DNA of 64,000 bases. It comes from JAOUJD01 sp963841815 (GTDB lineage: Bacteria; Pseudomonadota; Gammaproteobacteria; Burkholderiales; Burkholderiaceae_F). The stretch spans positions 1-64,000 of the forward strand of contig CAWJEE010000011.1 in NCBI GenBank assembly GCA_963841815.1, read 5' to 3'. Shown here in pieces: positions 8,726 to 18,333 of this stretch. The notes below the pieces were generated by a model. The model was not told the DNA's origin and did no database searches. It saw only the letters and a program-made list of their open reading frames with translations. Every line of letters starts with the position of its first letter. Positions within the stretch are counted from its first letter, which is position 1. The translations under genes and the position numbers were made by a program.

Positions 8726-10639
8726 ATGAGTTCACTCTCGTTCCGCACCAAGGCTTTCGCTCTCGTCGGTGTCGCCGCGATCGCACTGACGGCGTTGCCG
8801 GCGCTCGCGCAGGGCGCCGTCGCCCCCAACTACCGCTGGCTCACGTTCGCTGTCTTCGCGGCCATCATCGGTGTGACGATGTACGTCACGTTCGTCGCCG
8901 CCAAGCGCGTGAAGACGGCGTCGGACTTCTACACGGCGGGCGGCGGCGTTTCCGGCCTGCAGAATGGCTGGGCGATCGCGGGCGACTACCTGTCGGCGGC
9001 CTCGTTCCTCGGGATTGCCGGCCTGATCAGCCAGTTCGGCTACGACGGGTTCATGTACTCCGTGGGCTGGCTGGTGGCTTACATCACGGTGCTGCTCGTG
9101 ATTGCCGAGCCCTGCCGGAACATCGGCAAGTACACGCTGGCCGACATCCTCGCCTACCGCAACGATCCGAAGAAGACGCGGATCGTCGGCGCCCTGTCGA
9201 CCATCACGGTCTCGACCTTCTACCTGACGGCGCAAATGGTCGGCGGCGGTGTGCTGGTCAAGACGCTGATCGGCATCGACTACGAAATCTCGGTCATCAC
9301 CGTGGGCGTGCTGATGCTGGCGTACGTGCTGTTCGGCGGCATGGTGGCGACGACCTGGGTGCAGATCATCAAGGCAGTCCTGCTGGTGATCGCCTCGATC
9401 ATCCTCGTGATCCTGGTGTGGGCGCCCTACGGCTTCTCGCTGCCGGCGTTCCTGCAGGACGTGGTGGGCGATCCCAAGGTCCAGGCCCGCGTGGCGGGGC
9501 TGCTGGGTGAGGCGTCGAAGAACATGACGCCACAGGAACTCGGCCAGCGGTTCCTCGAGCCAGGCTTGCTGTTCAAGGCGCCGATCGACCAGATCTCGCT
9601 CGGCATGGCGCTCGTGTTCGGCACCGCCGGACTGCCTCACATCCTGATGCGCTTCTTCACGGTACCGACGGCGCAGGACGCACGGAAGTCGGTGATCTGG
9701 GCGATGGCCATCATCGGTGGTTTCTACGTGCTGACGCTGTTCCTCGGCTTCGGCGCGGCCAAGCATGTCGGGCCGGCGGGGATCGCCGCGGTCGACCCGG
9801 GCGGCAACATGGCCGGCCCGCTCCTCGCCCAGTACCTCGGCGGCGGGGCGGATTCGATGCTCGGCAACTTCATGCTGGCCTTCGTCGCGGCCGTGGCGTT
9901 CGCCACGATCGTGGCGGTCGTCGCCGGCCTGGTGCTGGCCGCCGCATCCGCCATGGCGCACGACCTGTACGTCGGCGTGATCCGCGAGGAGCACGTGACG
10001 CCGCAGGAACAGGTGCGCGCCGCGCGTATCGCGACGGTCATCGTCGGTGCCATGGCCATCACGATCGGCATCGCCGCCAAGGGCCAGAACGTGGCCCACC
10101 TGGTGGCACTGGCCTTCGCCGTGGCGGCCTCGGCCAACTTCCCGTGCGTGCTGCTGACGCTGTACTGGCGCAAGTGCAACACGGGCGGCATCGTCGCCGG
10201 GATGGTGGTCGGCACGCTGCTGGCCGTCGGGCTGGTGCTCGTGTCGCCGAACATGACGTATCCGAAGGCGGTTCGCGGCGCGGCGGAGAAGGTGCTCGCC
10301 GCCGATGGTCCGAAGCGGGCAGCTGCCGAGGCCGACATTGCCTCCGGCGACGCCGCCAAGGTCGCGACCGGCCAGAAGACGATCGGTGCCCTGGACCGTG
10401 CGGCGACGAAGGCGAAAGGGGACATCGAGCGCGTCAAGGGCGAGAGCACGTCGCTCGTGGGTCTCGAGGCGCCGTTGTTCGACCTGCGCAACCCGGGCCT
10501 GATCTCGATCCCGCTCGGCTTCCTCGCGGTCATCCTCGGTTCGCTGTTCTACCGCGACAAACGCGCCGACGACATGTGGGAGGAGCTGTACGCACGCCAG
10601 AACACCGGCATCCTCGCTTCGAAGGCGGCGGCGCACTGA
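8726..10639 (+). CDS. actP: sodium:solute symporter, ActP/VC_2705 type
   Basis: Inner-membrane cation:organic acid symporter of the SSS family, probably importing acetate or a related short monocarboxylate. The 637 residues begin with a cleavable-looking leader (about 1-29, ALTALPALAQG), as in ActP. Thirteen or more hydrophobic helices follow, with AGDYLSAASFLGIAGLI in the sodium-site region near residues 88-105 and GTAGLPHILMRFFTVP near 295-315. A long hydrophilic insertion near residues 515-580 splits the last helices, as is usual for the VC_2705 subfamily. It follows the DUF485 gene directly and ends 24 bp before a strong terminator. Substrate is inferred from family and partner. Confidence 0.92.
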   Translation: MSSLSFRTKAFALVGVAAIALTALPALAQGAVAPNYRWLTFAVFAAIIGVTMYVTFVAAKRVKTASDFYTAGGGVSGLQNGWAIAGDYLSAASFLGIAGLISQFGYDGFMYSVGWLVAYITVLLVIAEPCRNIGKYTLADILAYRNDPKKTRIVGALSTITVSTFYLTAQMVGGGVLVKTLIGIDYEISVITVGVLMLAYVLFGGMVATTWVQIIKAVLLVIASIILVILVWAPYGFSLPAFLQDVVGDPKVQARVAGLLGEASKNMTPQELGQRFLEPGLLFKAPIDQISLGMALVFGTAGLPHILMRFFTVPTAQDARKSVIWAMAIIGGFYVLTLFLGFGAAKHVGPAGIAAVDPGGNMAGPLLAQYLGGGADSMLGNFMLAFVAAVAFATIVAVVAGLVLAAASAMAHDLYVGVIREEHVTPQEQVRAARIATVIVGAMAITIGIAAKGQNVAHLVALAFAVAASANFPCVLLTLYWRKCNTGGIVAGMVVGTLLAVGLVLVSPNMTYPKAVRGAAEKVLAADGPKRAAAEADIASGDAAKVATGQKTIGALDRAATKAKGDIERVKGESTSLVGLEAPLFDLRNPGLISIPLGFLAVILGSLFYRDKRADDMWEELYARQNTGILASKAAAH

Positions 10640-10663
10640 GCGTCGTCCCCGGTGCATGGACGG

Positions 10664-10693
10664 AAAGAGGCCCCACGCGGGGCCTCTTTCTTT
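10664..10693 (+). terminator. intrinsic terminator after actP
   Basis: Perfect 11-bp stem (AAAGAGGCCCC, loop ACGC at 10675-10678, GGGGCCTCTTT) followed by CTTTT. It begins 24 bp after the actP stop and ends the DUF485-actP transcript. The A-rich 5' side of the stem means it could also work in the reverse direction. Confidence 0.92.
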
Positions 10694-10784
10694 TCAGGCG
10701 TCGGGAGACCCTTGATCGCCGACAAGCCCGTAGCCTTCGCCCTTGCTGCAATCCGATTCGAACCGACGCGACGAACGACGACCG

Positions 10785-12695
10785 ATGCCCACGCCGGCCC
10801 TGATCAACGAGGCGACCGTCGCCTTCCTGCGCCACCACGCGCCGTTCTCCGGCATGGCGACGCCGGACCTCGAGTTCATCTCCGAGCGCGTGCGGCTCGC
10901 GTACTTTCCGGTCGGTTCGCTGATCATCGATCCGGCGAGCGGGGTGCGCGTGCGCGACCTGCACATCATCCAGCGCGGCCACGTGCGCAACTACAACGCC
11001 TCGGTGCAGGGCGACGACATCGTGCTCGGCCCCGGGGAGTGCTTCCCGGTCGCTTCACTCTCGGCCAGCTCGGTCAACACGCGGCACTTCGTCGCCGCCG
11101 AGGACGTCTTCTGCTTCCAGCTGGCGAAGGAGGACTTCGAGGAGCTGCGGACGCGCTCGGCGCCGTTCGCGCGGTTCTGCACGCAGGCGCTGGCATCGAT
11201 CGTGCAGCAGTCGCTTGCCCAGCTGCGGACCCAGTTCTCGCAGCGCGCCGCCGAGCAGCAGACCCTTCTTCAGCCGCTGAAGGCGCTGGTGCGACGCGCT
11301 CCGGTCTACTGCAGCAGCGACACGTCGATCCGCGAGGCGCTCGACGCGATGAGCCGCGAGCACGTGGGCACCATCGCCGTCGTCGACGGCGAGCAGAAGC
11401 CGCTCGGCATCTTCACGCTCACCGACCTGATGGAGCGCGTGGTGCTGCCGGGCGTGGCGCTCGAACGGCCGATCACCGACGTGATGACGGCCGGGCCCGG
11501 CGTGCTCGACGAGCTCGCCAACGCACAGGAAGCGCTCGCCGTGATGGCGCGACGCGGCTACCACCAGCTGGTGGTGACGCGCGAGGGCCGCATCGCCGGC
11601 ATCGTCTCCGAGCGCGATCTCTTCTCGCTGCAGCGCGTGTCGATGCGCAACGTGATGCAGTCGATCAAGACCGCGCGCAGCGTGGCGGCGCTGAAGCGCG
11701 CGGCGCAGGACATCGGCATGCTGACCGAGAACCTGATCGCGCAGGGCGCCGCCGCCGAGGGGCTGACGCACACGATCGCGGCGCTCAACGACGCGATGAC
11801 CGAGCGCGTGTTCGACCTGATGCTGCCGGGCGCGGACCTCGCGGGACTCGAGTGGTGCTGGCTGTCGCTCGGCAGCGAGGGGCGGCGCGAACAGACGATC
11901 GCCACCGACCAGGACAACGCGATCATCTTCGAGGGCGACGAGGACGAGCTCGCGCACGACCGGGCCAGGCTGCTCAACTTCGCGCGCAACGTCAACGATG
12001 CGCTCGCCGAGCTCGGCTTTCCGCTGTGCCCGGGCAACATCATGGCGAGCAACCGGGAGTGCTGCCTCTCGGTCGACGAGTGGCGGGCGAAGTTCGCCGG
12101 CTGGGTGCGCGAACCGACACCGGCCGCGCTGCTGAACGCCAACATCTTCTTCGACTTCCGGCCGCTGTTCGGCAACGCAACGCTGGCCGAGCGCCTGCGC
12201 AACTGGCTGCTCGGGATCACGCACGACAACCGCTTCTTCCTGCGGATGATGACGGCGAACGCCTTGCAGGCCGAGCCACCCCTCGGTCTGATCCGCACGT
12301 TCAAGACCGACGAGGGCCAGAACCAGGGCACGATCGACCTGAAGACGCAGGGCACGCGGGTCTTCGTCGACGCCGCGCGCGCGCTCGCCCTCGGGCTCGG
12401 AACACCTGAGACGAACACGGGCCAGCGGCTGTGGGCCACCGCGCGCCGCCTGAACGTCCCGGAGCGGCACGTTGCCGCCGCGATCGACGCCTTCCAGTTC
12501 CTGCAGATGATGCGGCTGCGCGCGCAGCGCGGCGAGTTCATCGACCCGACCGACGAGCGCGCGGGCGACCCGGCGCGCAACCGGAACCGGATCGATCCGT
12601 ACTCGCTCAACGAACTCGACCAGCGCATGCTGAAGGAGTCGTTCCGGCAGGCGCGCGAACTGCAGCGGCGCCTGCAGCAGACCTTCGGGCAGTAG
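10785..12695 (+). CDS. cNMP-binding/CBS/DUF294 nucleotidyltransferase-like protein
   Basis: Cytoplasmic multidomain protein of 636 residues. An N-terminal cyclic-nucleotide-binding-like domain (about 15-130) is followed by a CBS pair (about 165-290), then a DUF294 putative nucleotidyltransferase domain with GSEGRREQT and DQDNA near residues 363-382, and a DUF294 C-terminal substrate-binding domain (about 480-630). The nucleotidyltransferase core resembles GlnD-type enzymes. No substrate is known. The frame is open 14 codons upstream; the ATG at 10785 gives the conserved N-terminus. It follows actP across a terminator and precedes a DnaQ-like exonuclease by 11 bp. This gene order recurs in many proteobacteria and suggests a role in regulating acetate uptake or metabolism. 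Confidence 0.88.
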   Translation: MPTPALINEATVAFLRHHAPFSGMATPDLEFISERVRLAYFPVGSLIIDPASGVRVRDLHIIQRGHVRNYNASVQGDDIVLGPGECFPVASLSASSVNTRHFVAAEDVFCFQLAKEDFEELRTRSAPFARFCTQALASIVQQSLAQLRTQFSQRAAEQQTLLQPLKALVRRAPVYCSSDTSIREALDAMSREHVGTIAVVDGEQKPLGIFTLTDLMERVVLPGVALERPITDVMTAGPGVLDELANAQEALAVMARRGYHQLVVTREGRIAGIVSERDLFSLQRVSMRNVMQSIKTARSVAALKRAAQDIGMLTENLIAQGAAAEGLTHTIAALNDAMTERVFDLMLPGADLAGLEWCWLSLGSEGRREQTIATDQDNAIIFEGDEDELAHDRARLLNFARNVNDALAELGFPLCPGNIMASNRECCLSVDEWRAKFAGWVREPTPAALLNANIFFDFRPLFGNATLAERLRNWLLGITHDNRFFLRMMTANALQAEPPLGLIRTFKTDEGQNQGTIDLKTQGTRVFVDAARALALGLGTPETNTGQRLWATARRLNVPERHVAAAIDAFQFLQMMRLRAQRGEFIDPTDERAGDPARNRNRIDPYSLNELDQRMLKESFRQARELQRRLQQTFGQ

Positions 12696-12706
12696 CGCCG
12701 AGCGCC

Positions 12707-13438
12707 ATGAAACCGCCCTTCAGCGCCGCGATCAATGCCTGGCGCGTGCGCCGCTCGCTCGACATCGACGGGCGCGAGCGCCTCGAGAAACTGCGGATCC
12801 GGCTCGACCACATGGCGGCGCGGCCCTACTTCATCGAGCGCGCGCCGCTCGCCCTCGCCCGCTTCGTCGCGTTCGACCTCGAGACGACCGGGCCCAACAT
12901 GCTGCAGGACGTGATCATCTCGATCGGCGCGGTGGCGGTCGAGGCGCGCGCCGTGCATCACGCCAACGCCTTCGAAGTGGTGCTGCGGCAGCACCACCCC
13001 AGCGAAGTCGACAACATCCTGGTGCACCAGATCGGCGGCCAGCAGCAGATGGCCGGGGTGTCGCCGGTCGACGCGCTGATGGACTGCCTCGAATTCCTCG
13101 GCGACTCGGTCGTGATCGCCTTCCGCGCCGAGTTCGACGAGACGGTGCTGACGCGCGAGGTGAACGCGGTCCTCGGCCTGCCGCAGCAGCACACCTTCCT
13201 CGACCTGGCCGTGCTGCTGCCGTCCGTGTTCCCCGGCACCAGCAACGACTCGCTCGACGACTGGTCGCAGCACTTCGGCATCCGGCCGATTGGCCGCCAC
13301 CGCGCCATCGCCGACGCCTACACCAACGCGCAGCTGATGCTGCTGGTGCTGGAGCACGCGCACCGCAACGGGATGTCGACCGTCGGCGAACTGATCAAGA
13401 TGGAACGCGCCCAGAAGTGGCTTGGCAAGCGGCGCTAG
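12707..13438 (+). CDS. DnaQ-like 3'-5' exonuclease
   Basis: DEDDh-type exonuclease domain protein of 243 residues. Visible catalytic motifs are FDLETTG (ExoI, near residue 54), FRAEFDE (ExoII region, near 138) and HRAIADA (ExoIII, His and Asp, near 198). An N-terminal extension of about 45 residues (MKPPFSAAINAWRVRRSLD) is rich in basic residues. The ATG at 12707 lies 11 bp after the DUF294 gene, so the two form an operon. This is the stand-alone exonuclease type often paired with DUF294 proteins rather than the polymerase III epsilon subunit, which lacks this N-terminus. Substrate unknown. Confidence 0.87.
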   Translation: MKPPFSAAINAWRVRRSLDIDGRERLEKLRIRLDHMAARPYFIERAPLALARFVAFDLETTGPNMLQDVIISIGAVAVEARAVHHANAFEVVLRQHHPSEVDNILVHQIGGQQQMAGVSPVDALMDCLEFLGDSVVIAFRAEFDETVLTREVNAVLGLPQQHTFLDLAVLLPSVFPGTSNDSLDDWSQHFGIRPIGRHRAIADAYTNAQLMLLVLEHAHRNGMSTVGELIKMERAQKWLGKRR

Positions 13439-13920
13439 TCCAGCGGGTGCTCGGACAGCACGGCGTCGCGCCCCTTGGCGTGGCAGCTGACGCACAGCGG
13501 AACGGCCTGCCCGTTGGCGACGACACCGCTGCCGGAGGTCGTCCCGAAGATCTCGTACCAGAACCAGCCCTTGGCGCCGTCGCCATGCTCGGCCGTCTTG
13601 ACCGAGACGGCCCAGCCGGACAGCTTGCCGGCGGGATCCAGCAGTTCCTTGACCGCCGCCGAGCCGCGCGGGTGCTCCTTCGCCTTGGCGTCGAGCGACT
13701 TGTCGACCGCGGGGCTCAGGTAGGTCTGCACCAGGGTCTTGTGCTCTCCCATCGAGCGATGCGCGGCGGACTCCTTCGGCCACGCCTTGTACGCGCCGGA
13801 CTGCAGCCACTTGAGCAGCGCCGCGCCTTCGGTCGGCGGCGCGTCGCTCGCCTGCGCGAGCGGCGCGACCGCGGCGATGACCAGGGACAGCAGTGCGGCA
13901 CGGCAGTGGAAGCGGATCAT
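13435..13920 (-). CDS. periplasmic heme-binding protein, cytochrome P460-like
   Basis: 161 residues with a signal peptide at 1-24 (IRFHCRAALLSLVIAAVAPLAQA) and a single heme c motif, CVSCH, at residues 143-147 near the C-terminus. The layout, with a hydrophobic/aromatic stretch (GWFWYEIFG) before a late CxxCH, resembles cytochrome P460/cytochrome c'-beta proteins. The upstream open frame is longer, but the ATG at 13920 starts the signal peptide. The stop overlaps the end of the convergent exonuclease gene by 4 bp. A role in binding or oxidising small nitrogen compounds would be typical of the family but is not shown here. Confidence 0.75.
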   Translation of the reverse strand: MIRFHCRAALLSLVIAAVAPLAQASDAPPTEGAALLKWLQSGAYKAWPKESAAHRSMGEHKTLVQTYLSPAVDKSLDAKAKEHPRGSAAVKELLDPAGKLSGWAVSVKTAEHGDGAKGWFWYEIFGTTSGSGVVANGQAVPLCVSCHAKGRDAVLSEHPLD

Positions 13921-14156
13921 GGCGGCGGATGTCCGGTGGGCTGGGGAGGCGGCACGATACCCGCGCGCCTTCGCCTTGGCCATGATCGGGCGTGACGCGT
14001 GATCGCGCGCGCCGCACGATCCATCGATCCGCGTACCGCGCCGCATCACGGCGACGCCCTCGGCGTGCCGCCGTCGTCCGACGCAGGCACGCCATCTCGC
14101 TTGCCAAGGAAGCACGCGAGCGGCACCCTTGCGGCTTCCGCCGGATGCGAGCCTTC

Positions 14157-16149
14157 ATGTCAGAGCAGATCGTCGTACAGGATCGCGAGGAACTCATCTA
14201 CCTGCTGTGCGAGGCCGCGGAGTTCGAGCACACGGTGATGTGTTCGTACCTGTACGCGCAGTGGTCGCTGAAGCGCGACGCGAGCGAAGGCGTGACGCCG
14301 ACCGAGCTGGCGGCGATCGAGCGCTGGCGCCGTTCGCTCGGGCGGGTGGCGCTGGAGGAAATGCTGCACCTGTCGCTGGTGAACAACCTGCTCGCCGCGA
14401 TCGGCGCCGCGCCGCACCTGTGGCGTCCCGCGTTCCCGGTGCGCCCGGGTCACTTTCCCGCCGACGTCGTCATGTCGCTGATGCCGTTCGGCGACGCCGC
14501 GCTCGACCACTTCATGTTCATCGAGCGGCCCGAGGGCCTCGACATCGCCGACGGTGCCGGCTTCAGCCACGCCAATCACTACCGCCGGATCGCGCGTCCG
14601 GACATGCTGGCGCCCGCGCCGCAGGACTATGCGAGCCAGGGCCACCTGTACCACGGCGCGCTGCACGGGCTCGCGCGGTTGGCGGAGCAACTCGGCGAGG
14701 ACCGCGTGTTCGTCGGCCACGGCCAGGCGCAGGTCGGTCCCGAGGAGTTCGGCCTGCCGGGCCTGTTCCGGATCGACGACCTCGCGTCGGCGCAGCGCGC
14801 GATCGAGGAGATCGTCACGCAGGGCGAAGGCGCGCCGGCGCACAGCGACGACTCGCACTTCGCGCGCTTCAGCGCGATCCGGACAGGAACTCGCGGCGAT
14901 GCGCGCCGCGCGGCCCGACTTCGAGCCCGCGCGCCCGGTCGTCCGCAACCCGATGCTCGGCGACCTCGGCATCACGCACGACCGCACGCGCATCGTCGAT
15001 CCGGTCGCCGCGCAGGTGGTCGATCTCGCCAACTCGATCTACGCGCTGATGGTGCGCGCGCTGTCGCAGGTCTTCGCACCCGCCCCGTTGCCGGGCGAGT
15101 TGCGCAGCGCGCTGGCGTCGACGACCACCACGCTGATGTCGGCGATGAGCCGCGTCGCCGACGTCGCGACCCGGCTGCCCGCCGATCCCGCGCATTCGAC
15201 GACGACCGCGGGCGTGAACTTCGAGCTGCCCGGCTCCTCCGGACAGCTCGTGCAGCAGTGCGCCGCACGCATCCTCGGCGAGCGGGCGGCGGAGCTCGCC
15301 GCCGCGGCGCGCAAGCTCGGCCGCTCCGTTCCGCTGCCCGGCATCGCGGACGACCTCGCTGCGCTCGCGCAGCGCTACGAAGACCTGCACCTGCGCTTCG
15401 AAACCGATCTCGGCGCGGCCGTCGATCGCGTCGCCACCCTGGTCGTGCCCCGGCCCAACGCACCTTCCCCCGCGCCGTCCAGCGAACTGCCGCAGGCATC
15501 GTCGGCCGACACGAAGGTCGAAGTCGCGCGGGCCGACGGGATCGAACTGCGCTTCGAGGGACGCCGCTGCATTCACTCGCGTCACTGCGTGCTCGAAGCG
15601 CCGACGGTCTTCCTGGCGAACACGCCGGGCGCGTGGATCCACCCCGAAGCCACGACGGTCGAGCACTGCGTGCTCGTCGCACACAACTGCCCGTCGGGCG
15701 CCATCACCTACGAACGCCGCGACGGCGGGCCGCAGGAGTCCGCGCCGAGCGTAAACGTCGTCCGCGTGCGCGAGAACGGCCCGTACGCGATTCACGCGGC
15801 GATCGAATTGCCGGGCGGCGCGGAGTTCCGCGCGACCCTGTGCCGCTGCGGCCAGTCGAAACGCAAGCCCTACTGCGACGGCAGCCACACGGCGGCCGGA
15901 TTCGCCGCCACCGGCGAACCAGCCACGCGACCGTCGGACCCGCTCGCGGAGCGCGGCGGCGTCCTGTCGATCACGCCCGTGCCCAACGGCCCGCTGCAAC
16001 TGAACGGCAACGTCGAGATCTGCAGCGGCACGGGCCGCACCGTGTTCAGGACGCAGTCGGCACGGCTGTGCCGCTGCGGGGCGTCGGAGACCAAGCCGTT
16101 CTGCGACGGTTCGCACGCGCGCGTGGGATTTCGTTCCGACGGCAGCTGA
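14157..16149 (+). CDS. ferritin-like (VioB-type) / CDGSH iron-sulfur fusion, frameshifted
   Basis: One long protein of about 660 residues with a frame break near 14880. Domain order: a ferritin-like domain (about 1-240) of the iminophenyl-pyruvate dimer synthase type, with FEHTVMCSYLYAQWSLK and EEMLHLSLVNNLL giving the di-iron Glu/His set; a helical linker; a Fer4_19-type segment (RCIHSRHC ... HNCPSGAI); and two CDGSH [2Fe-2S] motifs, CRCGQSKRKPYCDGSH and CRCGASETKPFCDGSH, before the stop at 16147-16149. Both halves are fully open in their own frames, so sequencing error is the likely cause of the break. The start at 14157 (SEQIVVQD) or ATG 14145 is possible. Presumed redox or iron-handling role; substrate unknown. 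Confidence 0.82.
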
Positions 16150-16279
16150 GCGCGATGATGCGTTTCCTGCGCGCCGACCGCGCTGTGGACACGTACGGCT
16201 AGCACCGGGTTCATTGATCGCCGATGTTGTCGCGCAGCCGGCAGCGCACGCCGCACTTCATGCTTGGCCACAAGGTACG

Positions 16280-16502
16280 GCGCCTGGGCGGGGTGTGGGG
16301 TGCCTCGCGCAGCGCGCGTCAGACAGCGGGCGTGCCATTCACGCAAGTCCGGCGGGCCAACTCACCGTGACCGCGAGGCTCGATGCAGCGCTTAACGACT
16401 CCGCCAGCCCGAAAGCTGCAAGCCCGCAAGGAGCGCCACCCACCGAATGACGCCCGCGTCGACGCGCGCGGAGTCGAGGTACCCCGCAGCCCGCCCAGGC
16501 GC
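16280..16502. repeat. ~223-bp palindromic repeat, copy I
   Basis: Two arms of about 55 bp (16280-16334 and 16449-16502) form an imperfect inverted repeat beginning GCGCCTGGGCGGG and sharing GGGGTGCCTCG / GGGGTACCTCG. The central 114 bp matches the centre of the copies at 49275-49500 and 49611-49837 when read on the minus strand (shared GCAGCTTTCGG, GCGCTCCTTGCGGG). No coding potential is supported. It lies between convergent genes, as do the other copies. It resembles a MITE or REP/BIME-type element, but no family was recognised. Confidence 0.8.
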
Positions 16503-16533
16503 AAGAAGCGCTAGGCGCAGCCGTGAGACGCGG

Positions 16534-17609
16534 CTAGCGACCGACCGCCTCTGCGATTGCCTTTCCGAGGTCGACGGTCATCGCCGTCCCTCCGATGTCG
16601 CGCGTCAGCGGCGCGTTCTTCGGTCCGGCCTCGAGCACGCCTTCGATCGCCCGCATCACCGCCGCCGCAGCGTCGCGTGTCCGAGCCAGTCGAGCATCAG
16701 CGAGGCCGACCAGATCTGCCCGATCGGATTGGCGATGCCCTTGCCGGCGATGTCCGGCGCGCTGCCGTGCACCGGCTCGAACAGCGACGGGAACGTGCGG
16801 TCGGGATTCAGGTTGGCCGACGGCGCGATGGCAATGGTGCCGGTGCACGCCGGACCGAGGTCGGACAGGATGTCGCCGAACAGGTTGGACGCGACGACGA
16901 CGTCGAACCAGTCCGGATGCTGCACGAAGTGCGCGGTCAGGATGTCGATGTGGAACTTGTCGATGCGCACGTCCGGATAGCCCTTCGCGTTCGCCTCGAA
17001 GCGGTCGTCCCAGTACGGCATCGTGATCGAGATGCCGTTGCTCTTGGTCGCCGACGTCAGGTGCTTCTTCGGGCGCGACTGCGCGAGCTCGAACGCGTAC
17101 TTCTGGACGCGGTCGATGCCGTGCCGGCTCATCACCGTTTCCTGGATCACGATTTCGCGCGGTGTGCCTTCGTACATCTTCCCGCCGACCGACGAGTACT
17201 CGCCCTCGGTGTTCTCGCGCACCACGACGAAGTCGATGTCGCCCGGCCTGCGGTTGGCGAGCGGCGACGCGATGCCCGGCATCAGCTTGCACGGGCGCAT
17301 GTTCACGTACTGGTCGAACTCGCGCCGGAACTTCAGCAGCGAGCCCCACAGCGAGACGTGGTCGGGCACCGTGGCCGGCCAGCCGACCGCGCCGTAGAAG
17401 ATCGCGTCGACGCCGAGCAGCCGGTCCTTCCAATCGGCCGGCATCATCGCACCGTGCCTCGCGTAGTAGTCGCAGCTCGCGAAGTCGTGATGCTCGTACT
17501 TCAGCTCGAACCCGAACCGGCGCGCGGCCGCGTCGAGGACGCGCAGTCCTTCGGGAACCGTTTCCTTGCCGATCCCGTCGCCCGGGATCACGGCGATGCG
17601 TTGTGCCAT
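16534..17609 (-). CDS. ttuC: tartrate/D-malate dehydrogenase (decarboxylating), frameshifted
   Basis: Member of the isocitrate/isopropylmalate dehydrogenase family in the TtuC/DmlA branch: NAD-dependent oxidation of tartrate or D-malate. Visible motifs are AVIPGDGIG at the N-terminus, the substrate loop VVVRENTEGEYSSVGG, and the metal/NAD region FGDILSDLGPA followed by EPVHGSAPDIAGKG. The frame breaks near 16673, where one G appears lost. The other frame continues DAAAAVMRAIEGVLEAG to the stop at 16534, giving about 358 residues as expected. It is the last gene of a five-gene minus-strand group, 7 bp after the nitroreductase. Leucine-pathway LeuB is less likely because of the ENTEGEYSSVGG loop. 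Confidence 0.88.
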
Positions 17610-17616
17610 GGCGTTC

Positions 17617-18333
17617 CTATTCGATGAAGCGTGCGAAGCCGCTGACCGGCTCGCGCTCGGTCACCAGCGTGTTCTCGACCTGGCTCATGTCGGCGTAGCC
17701 GAGCGACATGCCGCAGACGACCATCTCGTTTTCCGGCAGCCCGATCTGCTCCTTGATGATGCGATGGAACTGGGTGAACGCCGCCTGCGGGCAGGTGTCG
17801 AGCCCGCGCGCGCGGGCGGCGACCATGATGTTCTCGAGGAACATGCCGTAGTCGAGCCAGCTGCCCTGCTCCATGATGCGGTCGATCGTGAAGATCATGC
17901 CGACCGGCGCGTCGAAGAACGCGTAGTTGCGGCCGTGCTGCTCGTGCATCCGCGCCTTGTCGTCGCGCCCGATGCCGAGCAGGCCGTACAGGTCCCAGCC
18001 GACCTTGCGGCGGCGCGCGAGGTACGGGTCGACCCACTTGACCGGGTAATAGGCGTATTCCTCCGCGTGCTGCTTGCGCTGCTCCGGGTCGTCGTACGCG
18101 GCGCGGATCGCGTCGGTCAGCCGCTGGCGCGCGGCGCCCGACAGCACGGTCACCTTCCACGGCTGCGTGTTCGTGCCCGACGGTGCGCGCGAGGCGATCT
18201 CGAGGATCTCCTCGATCGTCGCGCGCGGCACCGGCGTCGGCAGGAAGGCGCGCAATGACTGGCGCGTGCGGATCGCGTGATCGACGACTTCGTGCGGGCC
18301 GATCGGCGCGCGGCTGCTGGCGGGTGTGCTCAT
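17617..18333 (-). CDS. nitroreductase-family flavoprotein
   Basis: FMN-dependent oxidoreductase of the nitroreductase superfamily, 238 residues. The N-terminal FMN-binding signature RTRQSLRAFLPTPV is followed by SRAPSGTNTQPW, and the C-terminal region has SLGYADM and the usual FARFIE ending. The start ATG at 18333 overlaps the thioesterase stop (ATGA), so translation is coupled. Members of this branch reduce nitroaromatics or quinones in vitro, and the natural substrate is usually unknown. Its place in an operon with a thioesterase and a tartrate/malate dehydrogenase does not settle the substrate. Confidence 0.88.
   Translation of the reverse strand: MSTPASSRAPIGPHEVVDHAIRTRQSLRAFLPTPVPRATIEEILEIASRAPSGTNTQPWKVTVLSGAARQRLTDAIRAAYDDPEQRKQHAEEYAYYPVKWVDPYLARRRKVGWDLYGLLGIGRDDKARMHEQHGRNYAFFDAPVGMIFTIDRIMEQGSWLDYGMFLENIMVAARARGLDTCPQAAFTQFHRIIKEQIGLPENEMVVCGMSLGYADMSQVENTLVTEREPVSGFARFIE

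Noticed and set aside
8732..10657. Very long open frame antisense to actP, and similar long antisense frames over lutB, the tadABC genes and rpiA
   Set aside because: High GC content removes stop codons in other frames. Translations are Arg/His/Asp-rich, lack conserved motifs, and lie opposite clearly conserved genes.
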